From Natrinema ejinorense (GTDB lineage: Archaea; Halobacteriota; Halobacteria; Halobacteriales; Natrialbaceae): a stretch of 64,000 nt of DNA. Numbering within the stretch: position 1 is the first letter of the stretch; every line of letters starts with the position of its first letter. Both the position numbers and the translations under genes were made by a program. The stretch lies in NCBI RefSeq assembly GCF_002494345.1, contig NZ_NXNI01000001.1, forward strand, positions 558,001 through 622,000, in the 5' to 3' direction. The notes beneath the pieces are model-generated. The model saw nothing but the letters and a program-made list of their open reading frames with translations. It was not told where the DNA came from and did no database searches. Below, piece after piece: positions 37,571 to 47,562 of this stretch.

Positions 37571-38575
37571 ATGACTGAGTACGTTTCGACCACGCCGGGG
37601 CTGTATCCGCTCCCGGACTGGGCGAAAGACGACCTTTCGGACCTCAAGGGCCACCAGAAGCACGACCTCATCAGCGGCGATGAGAGCGACGAGATTACCG
37701 CGGCCTACGAGGAAGCCCGCGAAGACGTGATCGCCGTCCAGCAGGATGCCGGCCTCGACCGCATCGTCGAAGGCCAACTGCGGTGGGACGACATGCTCGC
37801 ACACCCGCTCGCTGTCGCCGACGCCGTCGAGACCCACGGCATCGTCCGCTACTACGACAACAACAACTTCTATCGGGAGCCGGTCGTCACCGACGACCTC
37901 GAGCCCACGGGCGACGTCGCCGCGGAACTCGAGGCCGCCACGGCGCTGACCGACGGGGACGACCTGCAGGCCGTCCTCCCCGGTCCCTACTCGCTCGCCG
38001 ACCTCGCCACCGACGACCACTACGGTGACGAGGCCGACTTCCTCGGTGCGATCGCCGACTTCCTCGCGGGCGAGGTCGACGCCTTCCCCGAGCACGAAAC
38101 GCTGTTCCTGCTCGAGCCCTCGCTGGTCGAGTCGGCACCCGACGACGGTGAAGACGAGCGTGCCAGCGAAGCGATCGATCGGGTCGCGGGCGCGACCGAC
38201 GCCGACGTGGTCGTCCAGCCCTACTGGGGCGCACTCGAGGAGAAGGTCTACGCACACCTGCTCGACGCCGATATCGACGCGGTCGGTTTCGACTTCGTCG
38301 CGAACCAGGACGACAACCTCTACAACATTCAGGAGTACGGCGCGACCGACGACGTCGCGCTCGGCCTCGCCGACGGCCAGAGTACCCTCGTCGAGGATCC
38401 GGAAGCGGTCCGCGACCGGGTCGACTGGGTCGAAGGCCAACTCGGCGTCACCGAGTTCGAGACGGTCTACCTGACGACCAACACCGAGACGTTCTACCTG
38501 CCCTACAACAAGTATCAGGAGAAACTCGAGGTCCTTGCGGACGCCGCGGAACTCGCGGAGGTGAAAGCAGCATGA
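37571..38575 (+). CDS. MetE-related protein lacking zinc ligands
   Basis: 334 residues, related to the cobalamin-independent methionine synthase barrel (TPGLYPLPDWAKDDL, QDAGLDRIVEGQLRWDDM, AVLPGPYSLADLA). Where the catalytic paralogue next door has the LHVC zinc pair this protein reads VQPYWG, and the final Cys region reads TTNTETFYLP, so the homocysteine-activating zinc site is missing. It probably partners the next gene product, much as the N-terminal half of two-domain MetE does. ATG 37571 is used; the frame from 37529 overlaps the promoter. Its stop overlaps the next start (ATGA). Confidence 0.82.
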   Translation: MTEYVSTTPGLYPLPDWAKDDLSDLKGHQKHDLISGDESDEITAAYEEAREDVIAVQQDAGLDRIVEGQLRWDDMLAHPLAVADAVETHGIVRYYDNNNFYREPVVTDDLEPTGDVAAELEAATALTDGDDLQAVLPGPYSLADLATDDHYGDEADFLGAIADFLAGEVDAFPEHETLFLLEPSLVESAPDDGEDERASEAIDRVAGATDADVVVQPYWGALEEKVYAHLLDADIDAVGFDFVANQDDNLYNIQEYGATDDVALGLADGQSTLVEDPEAVRDRVDWVEGQLGVTEFETVYLTTNTETFYLPYNKYQEKLEVLADAAELAEVKAA

Positions 38576-39648
38576 GCACGAACGACAACAAAGATCAGTT
38601 CCGACCGGACGACCACGAGAACGACCACTTCCTGCTGACGACCGTCGTCGGCTCCTACCCGAAGCCCAAGTGGCTCAACCGTGCGAAGGAGCTCTATCAG
38701 GACGACGATCACGACTTCGACGAAGACGACTGGCAAGAGGCCAAAGACGACGCCGCCCGACTCATTACGAACGAACACGAACGCGCCGGCCTGGACGCCG
38801 TCGTCGACGGGGAGATGCGGCGCAACGAGATGGTCGAGTTCTTCGCCGCCCGCATCGAGGGCTACGAGTTCAACGGTCCCGTCAAGGTCTGGGGCCACAA
38901 CTACTTCGACAAGCCAAGCGTCGTCAGCGAGGTCGAATACGACGATAGCTGGCTCGTCGACGAGTACAAATTCACCGCCAGCGCCACCGACCGCCCCGTA
39001 AAAGTCCCGATCACGGGTCCGTATACGCTCGCGAGCTGGGCGTTCAACGAGGCCTACGAGGACGACGGGGAACTCGCCTACGCCCTCGCGGACCTCGTCA
39101 ACGAGGAGATCGAGAAGCTCGTCGACGCCGGCGCACGGTATATCCAGATCGACGAGCCCGCGCTCGCGACCACGCCCGACGACCACGCGATCGTCGGCGA
39201 GGCCTTAGAGCGCATCGTCGCCGACATCCCCGAGGAAGTCCGCATCGGTCTCCACGTCTGTTACGGCGACTACTCCCGGATCTACCCCGAGATTCTGGAG
39301 TTCCCCGTCGACGAGTTCGACCTCGAACTCGCCAACGGCGACTACGATCAGCTCGACGTCTTCAAAGACCCCGAGTTCACGAAGGACCTCGCGCTCGGCG
39401 TCACCGACGTCCACGTCGCCGAGGCCGAGTCCGTCGACGAAATCGAGGAGAACATCAAGAAGGGCCTCGAGGTCGTCCCGCCGGAACAGCTGGTCGTCTC
39501 GCCGGATTGCGGCGTGAAGCTGCTCCCCCGCGAGGTCGCCTACGGCAAGATGGCGAACATGGTGGAGGCGGCCCGCAACGTCGAAGCCGATCTCGATGCG
39601 GGCAACATCGACGTCGAGCGCGGTGCGCCGACGCCGGCCGACGACTGA
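38572..39648 (+). CDS. metE: Methionine synthase, vitamin-B12-independent type (catalytic subunit)
   Basis: 358 residues of the MetE C-terminal barrel. TTVVGSYPKPKWL opens it, IQIDEPALA carries a homocysteine-binding Asp/Glu, LHVCYGD has the zinc His and Cys, and VSPDCGVKLLP the last zinc Cys. It transfers a methyl group to homocysteine; the methyl donor of archaeal short MetE proteins need not be polyglutamyl methyl-folate. It overlaps the previous gene by four bases. Confidence 0.88.
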   Translation: MSTNDNKDQFRPDDHENDHFLLTTVVGSYPKPKWLNRAKELYQDDDHDFDEDDWQEAKDDAARLITNEHERAGLDAVVDGEMRRNEMVEFFAARIEGYEFNGPVKVWGHNYFDKPSVVSEVEYDDSWLVDEYKFTASATDRPVKVPITGPYTLASWAFNEAYEDDGELAYALADLVNEEIEKLVDAGARYIQIDEPALATTPDDHAIVGEALERIVADIPEEVRIGLHVCYGDYSRIYPEILEFPVDEFDLELANGDYDQLDVFKDPEFTKDLALGVTDVHVAEAESVDEIEENIKKGLEVVPPEQLVVSPDCGVKLLPREVAYGKMANMVEAARNVEADLDAGNIDVERGAPTPADD

Positions 39649-39760
39649 ACCGCTCGAGCCGGCGGCGCGACCCCGTTCTCGCTCTCGCCGTCCGATCACG
39701 AACGCGGCTCACACGAACGCACCACAAAGGGATAACTGCGGGGCCGGTGAACGACCGTCC

Positions 39761-40903
39761 ATGCCACTCGAGGTCGGCGTTCTCGGCTATCGGTTCATGG
39801 GGAAAGCACACGCGAACGCACTGGCGCGGCTCCCGATGTTCTTCCCGGACGCGCCCGCGGTCGAACGCAGCGTGCTCGTCGGTCGGGACGAAGACGCGCT
39901 CTCGGATGCCGCCGATCGTCTGGGCTTCGACGCCACCGCGACCGACTGGGCCGACATCGTCGACGACGTCGATGTCTTCTACAATCTCGGTCCGAACCAC
40001 GTCCACGCCGAGCCGTCGATCGCGGCCCTCGAGGCCGGAACGCCTGTCTTCTGCGAAAAGCCCCTCGCGCCGACGCTCGAGGGGGCCGAGGCGATGGCCG
40101 CGGCCGCCCGCGACGCCGGCGACGACGTCCCCGCCGGCTGTGCGTTCAACTACCGATTCGTGCCGGCGATCCAGTACGCAAAGGAGTTTCTCGAGGCCGG
40201 CGAACTCGGTACCATCCGCCACGCTCGCGGGCGCTACCTCCAGGACTGGCTGGTCGATCCCGACGCGCCGTGGTCGTGGCGAAACGACGAGGAGCTGGCC
40301 GGATCGGGCGCGCTGGGCGACCTCGGCGCGCACACGGTCGACCTCCTGCGATTCCTCGTCGGGTCCGACGACCTCGCGGGCGACATCCAACGGGTCAGCG
40401 GCCACCTGCGGACGTTCGTCGACGAACGACCGGTCGAGGGAAGCGACGGCGAGACGCGTCCCGTCACCGTCGACGACGCCTACTCCGCACAGCTCGCGTT
40501 CGAACACGGTGCTATGGGCACCCTCGAGGCCTCCCGCGTCGCTGCGGGCCACAAGAACGACCACACGATCGAAATTCATGGCTCCGAGGGGAGTCTGCGG
40601 TTCTCCCTCGAGCGGCTCAACGAACTCGAGGTCCACCGCGACGGCGACCGGGGCTACGAGACGATCCTGGTCACCGACGAAGACGATCCCTACGTCGACC
40701 ACTGGTGGCCGCCGGGCCACGTGCTGGGCTGGGAGCACACGTTCGTCCACGAGAACTACGAGTTCCTCAGCGCGGTCGCCAGCGGGGCGTCGGAGACGCA
40801 CCGAACGTTCGAACCCAGCTTCGAGGACGGACTCGCCGCCCAGCGAGTCCTCGACGCGATCGAACGCAGCGACGACCGGGGCACGTGGGTCGGACTCGAG
40901 TGA
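39761..40903 (+). CDS. Gfo/Idh/MocA family oxidoreductase
   Basis: 380 residues. VGVLGYRFMGKAHANAL is the NAD(P) motif, VFCEKPLAPTLEGAEAM the EKP motif with the catalytic Lys, GDLGAHTVDLLRFL the D-x-G-x-H active-site helix. It probably oxidises or reduces a sugar or inositol. ATG 39761 is chosen; upstream in-frame sequence overlaps metE. It ends ten bases from the convergent DUF420 gene. Confidence 0.87.
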   Translation: MPLEVGVLGYRFMGKAHANALARLPMFFPDAPAVERSVLVGRDEDALSDAADRLGFDATATDWADIVDDVDVFYNLGPNHVHAEPSIAALEAGTPVFCEKPLAPTLEGAEAMAAAARDAGDDVPAGCAFNYRFVPAIQYAKEFLEAGELGTIRHARGRYLQDWLVDPDAPWSWRNDEELAGSGALGDLGAHTVDLLRFLVGSDDLAGDIQRVSGHLRTFVDERPVEGSDGETRPVTVDDAYSAQLAFEHGAMGTLEASRVAAGHKNDHTIEIHGSEGSLRFSLERLNELEVHRDGDRGYETILVTDEDDPYVDHWWPPGHVLGWEHTFVHENYEFLSAVASGASETHRTFEPSFEDGLAAQRVLDAIERSDDRGTWVGLE

Positions 40904-40913
40904 TCGCGCCGAG

Positions 40914-41516
40914 TTACAGGACCGGCACGAGCATCGAAGCGAACTCGTAGGTGAAGACGTGGTTGAGCAGGACGTAGGTGACGACGCCGAGGAAGAGACT
41001 CAGGATCCACGCGCCGGCGGCGATCCGGCCGACCCTCGCGTGGGCGGTGTTCCGGAGCTCCGCAGGGGTGTGAGTGAGTCCCAGCACCAGCGCATAGAGG
41101 ACGACGGGGACCGAGACGATCGAGAGGATGATGTGGATCGCCAGCATGACGAGGTAGGGGTAGTAGACGGAGTCAGGTCCGACGAACTCCTTCGTGCCGC
41201 CGCCGCCGACCTTGAGCAGGTAGACGACCAAGAATCCGAGGATCAACACGAACCCGCTGACCATCGCCAGCCGGTGTTTCTCGACCTCGCCGGCGCGAAT
41301 CCAGTACCAGCCCAGTGTCAACACGACCGTCGCGGTCGTGTTGATGACCGCGATCACGTGTGAGAGCAGATTGACCTGCGCGTTCGTCAGGTCGGGATAG
41401 ATCGGGACGTCGAGCAGGAAAGTCCCCAGCACCAGCGCGTATCCGACGATCGTCAGGACGATCGTTGTACCCACCGGTCGCTCCCGAAGCCGCCGTCTCG
41501 CGTCAGCGGTTGCCAT
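40914..41516 (-). CDS. DUF420 family membrane protein
   Basis: 200 residues with five or six transmembrane helices. NLLSHVIAVINTTATVVLTLGW and EVEKHRLAMVSGF hold conserved histidines, and VMLAIHIILSIVSVPVVLYAL another, as in the DUF420/CtaM-like family associated with haem-copper oxidases. No oxidase genes are adjacent. Role unknown beyond a probable link to cytochrome oxidase maturation. Confidence 0.83.
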   Translation of the reverse strand: MATADARRRLRERPVGTTIVLTIVGYALVLGTFLLDVPIYPDLTNAQVNLLSHVIAVINTTATVVLTLGWYWIRAGEVEKHRLAMVSGFVLILGFLVVYLLKVGGGGTKEFVGPDSVYYPYLVMLAIHIILSIVSVPVVLYALVLGLTHTPAELRNTAHARVGRIAAGAWILSLFLGVVTYVLLNHVFTYEFASMLVPVL

Positions 41517-41630
41517 TATCGGCCGTTAGGAGTACCATCGTATCATCCTTACTGTTCGACACCCGCAGAACCGAATCCGCCACCGGTGACTCCTCGAGCG
41601 ATCCCGTCGTCGAACACGGGCCCGACGGCG

Positions 41631-44495
41631 TCAACTGATCTGGATCGCGGGTTTGCCGGGCCGGGCTTTGGTCGCCTGCTCGCCGTCGTCGGTCGCCCGG
41701 CGGACCGTCACCTCGGCACCGAACTCGTCGGTGACGAGCCACGACGCGCGGTCGAGAATCGCACGTTCGCGATCCGCCGCGAGCGCGTGCCCGCTGTCCC
41801 CGCCATCGCGGGCCGCCAGTTCGCCGACGAAGGCCCCGACAGCGGCCCGGTCGGCATCGATCTCGAGCGTCTCGTCCGCGAGCACGCGATCGACGATCGC
41901 ATCGACGTCGACGGTGCCGGCTCCGTCGGCATCGTCGGCGGTGACGGCCTCGTCGACCAGTTCGGCGGCCCGGTATTTCCACTCGCGAGCGACGACCAGT
42001 TCGATCCGCTCGGGTTCGTCGATCGCCGCCACGTCGACGATATCCCGGACGTCCTCGAGGGTCCGATCGACGAGTTGGCGTTCGCGCTGGTAGGCCGAGG
42101 CGTCGCGGTCGGGTTCGGGCCAGTCGGCTTCGACGGCGAGGCCCTCACCCCGGAGTTTGTTCCAGAGTTCCTCGCCGAGATGGGGTGCCATGGGGGCGAT
42201 CAACGCAGCGAGCGTCAACAGGCCGCGCCGGTAGAGCTCTCCCTGTGGCCGGTCGTACTCGCGATACCGTCTGAGCAGGCGGGCGAGCTCCTGAATCTCG
42301 GTCGCGGCGCGGTGGAAGCGGAATCGCTCGTACTCGTCGGTAACTGCAGCGATCGTCCGGTCGATCTCTCGGGCCACGTAGTCGTCGTGCTCGCGCCGCT
42401 CGAGGCGGGCGTCGCCCGCCTCGACGAAGGCGGTCGCCATCCGGTAGAGGGTTTGCTGGAGGTCGTACGCGCCCCGAACGTTGTTCGCGGTCCACTCGAA
42501 GTCCTGTTCGGGGTGGGCCGCCGAAAGCACGAACAGCCGCGTCGTCTCCGCACCGTACTCCTCGGGCGCGACGACGTTCCCCCTGGAACTGGACATCTTC
42601 TCGCCATCGTAGAGCACCGTCCCCTGGCTCATGAGCTCCCGAATGGGCTCCCGTCGCTCGAGGAGGTCGAGATCGGCCAGTGCCTTCGTGAAAAACCGGG
42701 TGTACAGCAGGTGGAGGATGGCGTGTTCGTCGCCGCCGACGTAGACGTCGATGGGGAGCCACTCGTTCGCGAGGTCGGTGTCGAAGGGGGCGTCCGCGAG
42801 GTCGGGCGAGAGAAAGCGCAGGTAGTACCACGAGGAGTCGACGAACGTGTCCATCGTGTCCGTCTCGCGGCGTGCCGGGTCGCCACACTCGGGGCAGGTC
42901 GTTCGGTTCCACTCCTCGGCCGCGTCCAGCGGGTTCCCCGTCGTCCGGACGAACTCCGGAAGCTCGACCGGGAGGTCCTCGTCCGGCACCGGAACGCGCC
43001 CGCAATCCTCACAGTGGACCATCGGGATCGGCGTCCCCCAGTAGCGCTGCCGGGAGATCAGCCAGTCCCGGAGCCGGTAGGTGACGTCGTCCTCGAGCGC
43101 GTCGTGGGCTGTCACGAGCCGTTCGCCGGCCGTCTCGCTCTCGAGGCCGTCGTACTCGCCGCTGTTCTCGAGGATTCCCTCGCCGGTGTAGGCTTCGCGT
43201 TCGACGTCGGTCTCGACGGATTCGTCCTCGGGGACGATCACGCGCTCGATCGGCAGCCCGTGTTCGCGTGCGAACGTGTGGTCGCGCTCGTTGTGGCCGG
43301 GAACGCCCATCACGGCACCGGTACCGACGTCGTCCAGCACGTAGCCGGCCACGTAGACGGGCAGTTCCTCGCCGGTCAGCGGGTGGATCGCGGTCGCGTC
43401 CGTTTCGACGCCCGAGAAACCGACCTCGTCCGGATCCCGCTCGCGGACCGTCTCGACGTACTCGGCGACGGTCTCGCGGGCCGCCGGCCCGTTCGACTCG
43501 TCCGCGGACCCGCTGTCCGTCCGTTCCTCGTCGCCCTTGGCCAGCGATCGAGCCAGTTCGTGTCCCGGCGACACCGCGAGGTAGGTCGCGCCGTAGATCG
43601 TCTCCGGGCGGGTGCTGAACACGTCGACGAGGTCGCCCTCGTCGCTACCGGCAGCGTCACCGACCCCGGTCACTTCGAACGTGATCCGTGCTCCTTCCTG
43701 CCGGCCGATCCAGTTGCGCTGGATCTCGCGGACGCCATCGGGCCAGCCCTCGAGTTCGTCGAGTCCGTCGTGGAGCTCCTCGGCGTAGTCGGTGATCGTG
43801 AAGAACCACTGGTCGAGTTCGCGCCGGCCGACGGGCGTCTCACACCGCCAGCAGACCCGTTCGCCGTCGCTGTTCGCGGCGTCGCCGCTCTCCCCATCCG
43901 AGGACGCTCCCTGTTCGTCCTCGCTGCTCGCGGCGTCGCCGCTCGCCCGATCCGAGGACTCGCTGCGCTCGTCCTCGCGATCGACGACCTGGGCGTCGGC
44001 CAGCACCGTCTCGCAGTCGGGACACCAGTTGACCGCCGCCGCCTCGTACTCGACGAGCCCCGCCTCGTAGAGGCGCTTGAACAGCCACTGATTCCACCGG
44101 TAGTAGTCGGGCTCGCAGGTCGTGATCTCTCGAGACCAGTCGTAGCCAAAGCCCATCGTCTCGAGTTCCTCGCGCATGCGCCGGATACACGCCTGCGTCC
44201 AGGACTCGGGGTCGGTTTTGCGCTCGAAGGCGGCGTTCTCGGCCGGCAGCCCGAACGCGTCCCACCCCATCGGGTGGAGGACGTCGTCGCCTTGCATGCG
44301 ACGATAGCGCGAGTAGGCGTCCGTGATCGCGTAGTTGCGGACGTGCCCCATGTGGAGCGTGCCCGACGTGTAGGGAAACATCCCGAGGACGTAGGTGGGA
44401 TCGGCGGCGTCCTCGTCGAGTTCGTAGACGTCGTCGCGCTCCCAGACGTACTGCCAAAACTCCTGTATCTGCGCGTGATCGTAATGACTCGTCAT
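41631..44495 (-). CDS. leuS: Leucyl-tRNA synthetase
   Basis: 954 residues, class I. PYTSGTLHMGHVRNYAI is the HIGH region near residues 40-56, and DGEKMSSSRGN the KMSKS loop near 630. The editing domain and zinc modules (CxxC pairs around WCPDCETV and VCWRCETPV) lie between. Bases 43870-43959 encode an acidic Ser/Gly/Asp/Glu insertion containing an 18-residue tandem duplication between the two zinc half-sites. ATG 44495 (MTSHYDHAQIQEFW) fits the family; the frame runs upstream to 44663. Confidence 0.94.
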   Translation of the reverse strand: MTSHYDHAQIQEFWQYVWERDDVYELDEDAADPTYVLGMFPYTSGTLHMGHVRNYAITDAYSRYRRMQGDDVLHPMGWDAFGLPAENAAFERKTDPESWTQACIRRMREELETMGFGYDWSREITTCEPDYYRWNQWLFKRLYEAGLVEYEAAAVNWCPDCETVLADAQVVDREDERSESSDRASGDAASSEDEQGASSDGESGDAANSDGERVCWRCETPVGRRELDQWFFTITDYAEELHDGLDELEGWPDGVREIQRNWIGRQEGARITFEVTGVGDAAGSDEGDLVDVFSTRPETIYGATYLAVSPGHELARSLAKGDEERTDSGSADESNGPAARETVAEYVETVRERDPDEVGFSGVETDATAIHPLTGEELPVYVAGYVLDDVGTGAVMGVPGHNERDHTFAREHGLPIERVIVPEDESVETDVEREAYTGEGILENSGEYDGLESETAGERLVTAHDALEDDVTYRLRDWLISRQRYWGTPIPMVHCEDCGRVPVPDEDLPVELPEFVRTTGNPLDAAEEWNRTTCPECGDPARRETDTMDTFVDSSWYYLRFLSPDLADAPFDTDLANEWLPIDVYVGGDEHAILHLLYTRFFTKALADLDLLERREPIRELMSQGTVLYDGEKMSSSRGNVVAPEEYGAETTRLFVLSAAHPEQDFEWTANNVRGAYDLQQTLYRMATAFVEAGDARLERREHDDYVAREIDRTIAAVTDEYERFRFHRAATEIQELARLLRRYREYDRPQGELYRRGLLTLAALIAPMAPHLGEELWNKLRGEGLAVEADWPEPDRDASAYQRERQLVDRTLEDVRDIVDVAAIDEPERIELVVAREWKYRAAELVDEAVTADDADGAGTVDVDAIVDRVLADETLEIDADRAAVGAFVGELAARDGGDSGHALAADRERAILDRASWLVTDEFGAEVTVRRATDDGEQATKARPGKPAIQIS
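43870..43959 (-). repeat. In-frame 54-base tandem duplication in leuS
   Basis: Two copies of a 36-base block beginning CTGTTCGCGGCGTCGCCGCT (43870) and CTGCTCGCGGCGTCGCCGCT (43924) are 54 bases apart and differ at about four positions. They encode SGDAA-S-rich acidic segments 18 residues apart. Confidence 0.75.
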
Positions 44496-44684
44496 TGTCG
44501 GCGAGGTCCGTTGGGTCCCACTCTGTGGGCCGGCTATATCATTGTTCGGCCGTCCACGTGATTCTCCGCTCCCTACGGAACGCACCGTCGGGTTGCCGGT
44601 CGATGCCGCCTCGAGCGACACGTGGTTCGTACCCCAGTCACGAACCGGCCGTGCGGTATTCAAAGAACCCTCCGCGGATCGGGC

Positions 44685-45146
44685 TTATCGCGTTCCGGCA
44701 GCCGTTCCTCGCGGCACGTCGCGGCCCGCAGTGTAGGCGATGTACGCCGACAGCGCCGCGCCGAGAAGTCCCGACACGACGTTACTCCAGGCAAGTCCCT
44801 GGCTGGCGGCCTCGAGGCCGTCCATCGCGAACTGGCCGTCTATCGCGAACTGCGAGACCATCATCCACAGCGCCAACAGCGCGACGAGGGACATGACGCC
44901 GGCACTGGTCGCATACCCGTTCGTGATCCGATAGTAGTTGTATCCCGCGAGCAGGAAAATCGCGCCGCCGATCAGCAGGTTGTTCCACAGCATGGACTGT
45001 GCCGCCTCGTAGATGAACGGCGAGACGGCCAGCCACAGGCCGATCAGGGAGACGACGCCGCTCAGCCACTTTTGCCCCGCCGGCTCGCCCTGCTCGCGAG
45101 CGTGCGGTTCACCGGTCGCCGGGTCGTTGGTCGTGGATTGGCTCAT
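44685..45146 (-). CDS. SPW-repeat membrane protein
   Basis: 153 residues with a polar 30-residue N-terminus and four transmembrane helices. The two repeats of the SPW family are visible: LWLAVSPFIYEAAQSMLWNN and, degenerate, LALWMMVSQFAI. ATG 45146 starts MSQSTTNDPA; a longer frame to 45203 is not needed. Function of the family is unknown. Confidence 0.8.
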   Translation of the reverse strand: MSQSTTNDPATGEPHAREQGEPAGQKWLSGVVSLIGLWLAVSPFIYEAAQSMLWNNLLIGGAIFLLAGYNYYRITNGYATSAGVMSLVALLALWMMVSQFAIDGQFAMDGLEAASQGLAWSNVVSGLLGAALSAYIAYTAGRDVPRGTAAGTR

Positions 45147-45945
45147 GCTGTCCTCGACCGTCACTACTCCGATCGCGCTGATAAAGCGCGACGACTGTTC
45201 CACCTAGCCGCCGGAAAATCGGCTCCGAGACAGCCCGTTCCTGAACCCGTCAATGACAGGTGAGAGGGGCCAAAACCGTCTTTACGATCCCCAATCGGCG
45301 ACTGGCGAGACCCCGTCAGAGAGTGTAAACGAGTATTACCGTACGCCTGCTCGCACAGCCGAGTATCCTGCCGGGACCGCCTCCCTGCCGTTCGCCGTCC
45401 GCGGGCGGGTCGCCCCTTCCTCTCGCGCATCAGCGATGGCACCCACGGTGTCCGACAGTCGATATCCGCGGGCTGAGAGGCGTCGAATAGCACCTCTCGA
45501 TTCGGGATGCCCCACCGATGGAGCGTCCTCGAGAGTCGTCGATTTCACACGCAAGGAGTGGTTCCCGCTGTTTCTCCCGTCATAAACGACGGATACCGAG
45601 CGCGCTCTCCCGCTCTCGTGCTCGGATCGCCGCGGCAGACGGTTTCCCCTGCTGAAACGGTTTTATCGTCCGTATAGTGAACGCCGAACGGCGAAACTAT
45701 CTCGTAATGAAAACGCTCGTACGTGATCGATCGAACTCCTGGGCGACCGGTCGCTGCAGGCAGCGGGGCCGGCAGCGCACCTCGGGGCAGGCCCTGGCTC
45801 GAGCGCCGCCGGACGAGATAGCGTTCACGACCGAGAACGGAGAGACTGACAGCCAGTCGATCACGACCCGACCGAAAGCGGCGGTATCGAACGGAAACGA
45901 GACGGCGCGCACGTAACAGCAATTTTCGACTCACAATTCTCAATC
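45147..45945. other. Long gene-poor region
   Basis: 799 bases in which several short frames exist on both strands (for example 45253-45585 plus, 45336-45554 minus), none with a family signature, convincing start or acidic haloarchaeal composition. I see no tRNA, insertion sequence or array. The end (45915-45945) is A/T-richer and probably carries the promoter of the following gene. Confidence 0.35.
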
Positions 45946-46890
45946 ATGCGTCGTAATGTCCAAGGACAGCGGACGAAGACCCGATCGATTCAGCGTAGCG
46001 TTCAGGTGTTGCTCACCGTCAGTGGCATCGTCTTCCTCCTGGCGGGGCTGGTTCTCGCTGCGAGCGGAGCCTCTGTCGGTAGCGCCATCGGGTCGGTCAC
46101 TGACCGATTTGACGGCTCGAACCAACCGGCTGACGACGGTATTGATTCGTCGGATGGCGACGCTACGGACGTTGGAAGCGGAAACGAGACCGATGATACC
46201 AGCGGAGAGAGCAGCGATAGCGACGATGGAGCCACCGCTGACGCCAGAGATGGCAGCGATAGCGACGATGACGGCGACGATACGGACGGAGATGACAGCG
46301 ACGGCGACGACGGAAACAGCAGCGACGGCGGCGACGGAAACAGCAGCGACGGCGGCGACGGACCACACTCGCTGACTGTGACCGTCGAAGATCAGGACGG
46401 CAACACGATCGAAGGGGCCACCGTCAGCCACAACGAGTCCTTCGGCGACGAGAAAACGACCAGCGGAGACGGCGAGGTCGAGTGGGAGGTCGAGAACGGT
46501 ACCTACAGCGTCTCCGCGAATGCGGACGGATACCAGTCCGCGGAGGATAGCGTCGAGATCGACGGCGGCGACGAGCCGCTCACGCTGAGGCTCGAGGCGG
46601 AAGCGGGCAACGACTCGAGCGACGACGGTAACACGGTGACGTTCGTCGTGGAAGACCAGAACGGCGACACGCTCGACAATGCGACCGTCGCACTCGAGCG
46701 GGAAACGCTGGGGGGCATTCGCGGAAAGGAGGAGAAACCCGTCGATCAGGACGGTGAGGTCGACTTCGAGCGCGAGAACGGCGAGTACTCCTTCACCGTG
46801 ACCGTAGACGGGAACGAGTCGAACGAACAGACCGTCGACGTCGATGGCGACACGAGACAGCCCGTGACGTACGAGACGACTGACGGCTAG
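45946..46890 (+). CDS. Membrane-anchored acidic surface protein with carboxypeptidase-regulatory-like repeats
   Basis: 314 residues. A basic N-terminus (RRNVQGQRTKTRSIQRSV) precedes one transmembrane helix (21-43). A highly acidic Asp/Ser/Gly linker (75-135) containing two copies of DGGDGNSSDGGDG-type repeats follows. Two beta-sandwich repeats come after it: SLTVTVEDQDGNTIEGATV and VTFVVEDQNGDTLDNATVAL, the CarboxypepD_reg-like/PEGA type. The exported part would extend from the membrane. Function unknown; it stands alone. Confidence 0.72.
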   Translation: MRRNVQGQRTKTRSIQRSVQVLLTVSGIVFLLAGLVLAASGASVGSAIGSVTDRFDGSNQPADDGIDSSDGDATDVGSGNETDDTSGESSDSDDGATADARDGSDSDDDGDDTDGDDSDGDDGNSSDGGDGNSSDGGDGPHSLTVTVEDQDGNTIEGATVSHNESFGDEKTTSGDGEVEWEVENGTYSVSANADGYQSAEDSVEIDGGDEPLTLRLEAEAGNDSSDDGNTVTFVVEDQNGDTLDNATVALERETLGGIRGKEEKPVDQDGEVDFERENGEYSFTVTVDGNESNEQTVDVDGDTRQPVTYETTDG

Positions 46891-47562
46891 AGACGGTTCT
46901 GGCCGGTCGCGTTCTCCTGCTCTTTTTCCGCGGTTCCCGGAGTTGATCGTTCCCTCTGGGTCGTCGACCGACCACCTGCTCGAGCGTCGATGCGCCTCCG
47001 GACTCGTTCTCGTGCCGGCAGAGCATCGCTTGGCACTTCGGTCGCTGATCGGAGGTCGAACGCGAGCAGAGTCTCGAAGCGTCGCAAAGCCCAGGCGGCA
47101 CTCGTTCCGTCGGCCCTCCGGTTCGTCGTCCGATCACTATCGGGACCGTCGATGACCGAATCTAGACGTCGTTGGTCGGAAGCATCGCAGCGGCAGTGCA
47201 AACGGGTGCCCCTATCGGCCCCGAGGGAGCATCCGTGACCGGAATAGCACGGTCGCGAGGATCGTTGCTCGCGACCGCTCCAGCGGTGTGCCATCGTGTA
47301 CTCGGCGCGTGACAGGCCGGCCTCGGCGCGGTTACGGAGATCGCTGACGCGCTCGAGCGAGAACGGTGCGGCGTCGCTCGGACGGACGAGCGACCGGTCG
47401 CTTGCGATGCCCTCGCTTCTCGAGGGCTCTGACTGACCGTTCGCCGGGTCAGACTATCACTGTTCGCCGGGTCACAGTACCGTCCTCCCCCTACCGGTTC
47501 GAGAACGGACGGGCGGTGTCGAACGGACGCGTCAAAAAGGCGTTACCTGAAAACCGAGCCGA
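46891..47562. other. Long gene-poor region upstream of glmS end
   Basis: 672 bases between convergent genes. Frames here (such as 46990-47238 plus and 46887-47294 minus) are Arg/Ser-rich shadows without families. A short direct repeat GTTCGCCGGGTCA occurs at about 47440 and 47462. Nothing else recognised. Confidence 0.35.

Noticed and set aside
41586-44561. 991-codon plus-strand frame over leuS
   Set aside because: Antisense shadow of leuS with no domain signature.
45253-45585. 110-codon plus-strand frame in the gene-poor region
   Set aside because: No acidic haloarchaeal composition, domain or convincing start; overlapping frames on the other strand are equally long.
47433-47480. Direct repeat GTTCGCCGGGTCA as mobile-element trace
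   Set aside because: Only two short copies, no transposase remnant and no terminal inverted repeats.
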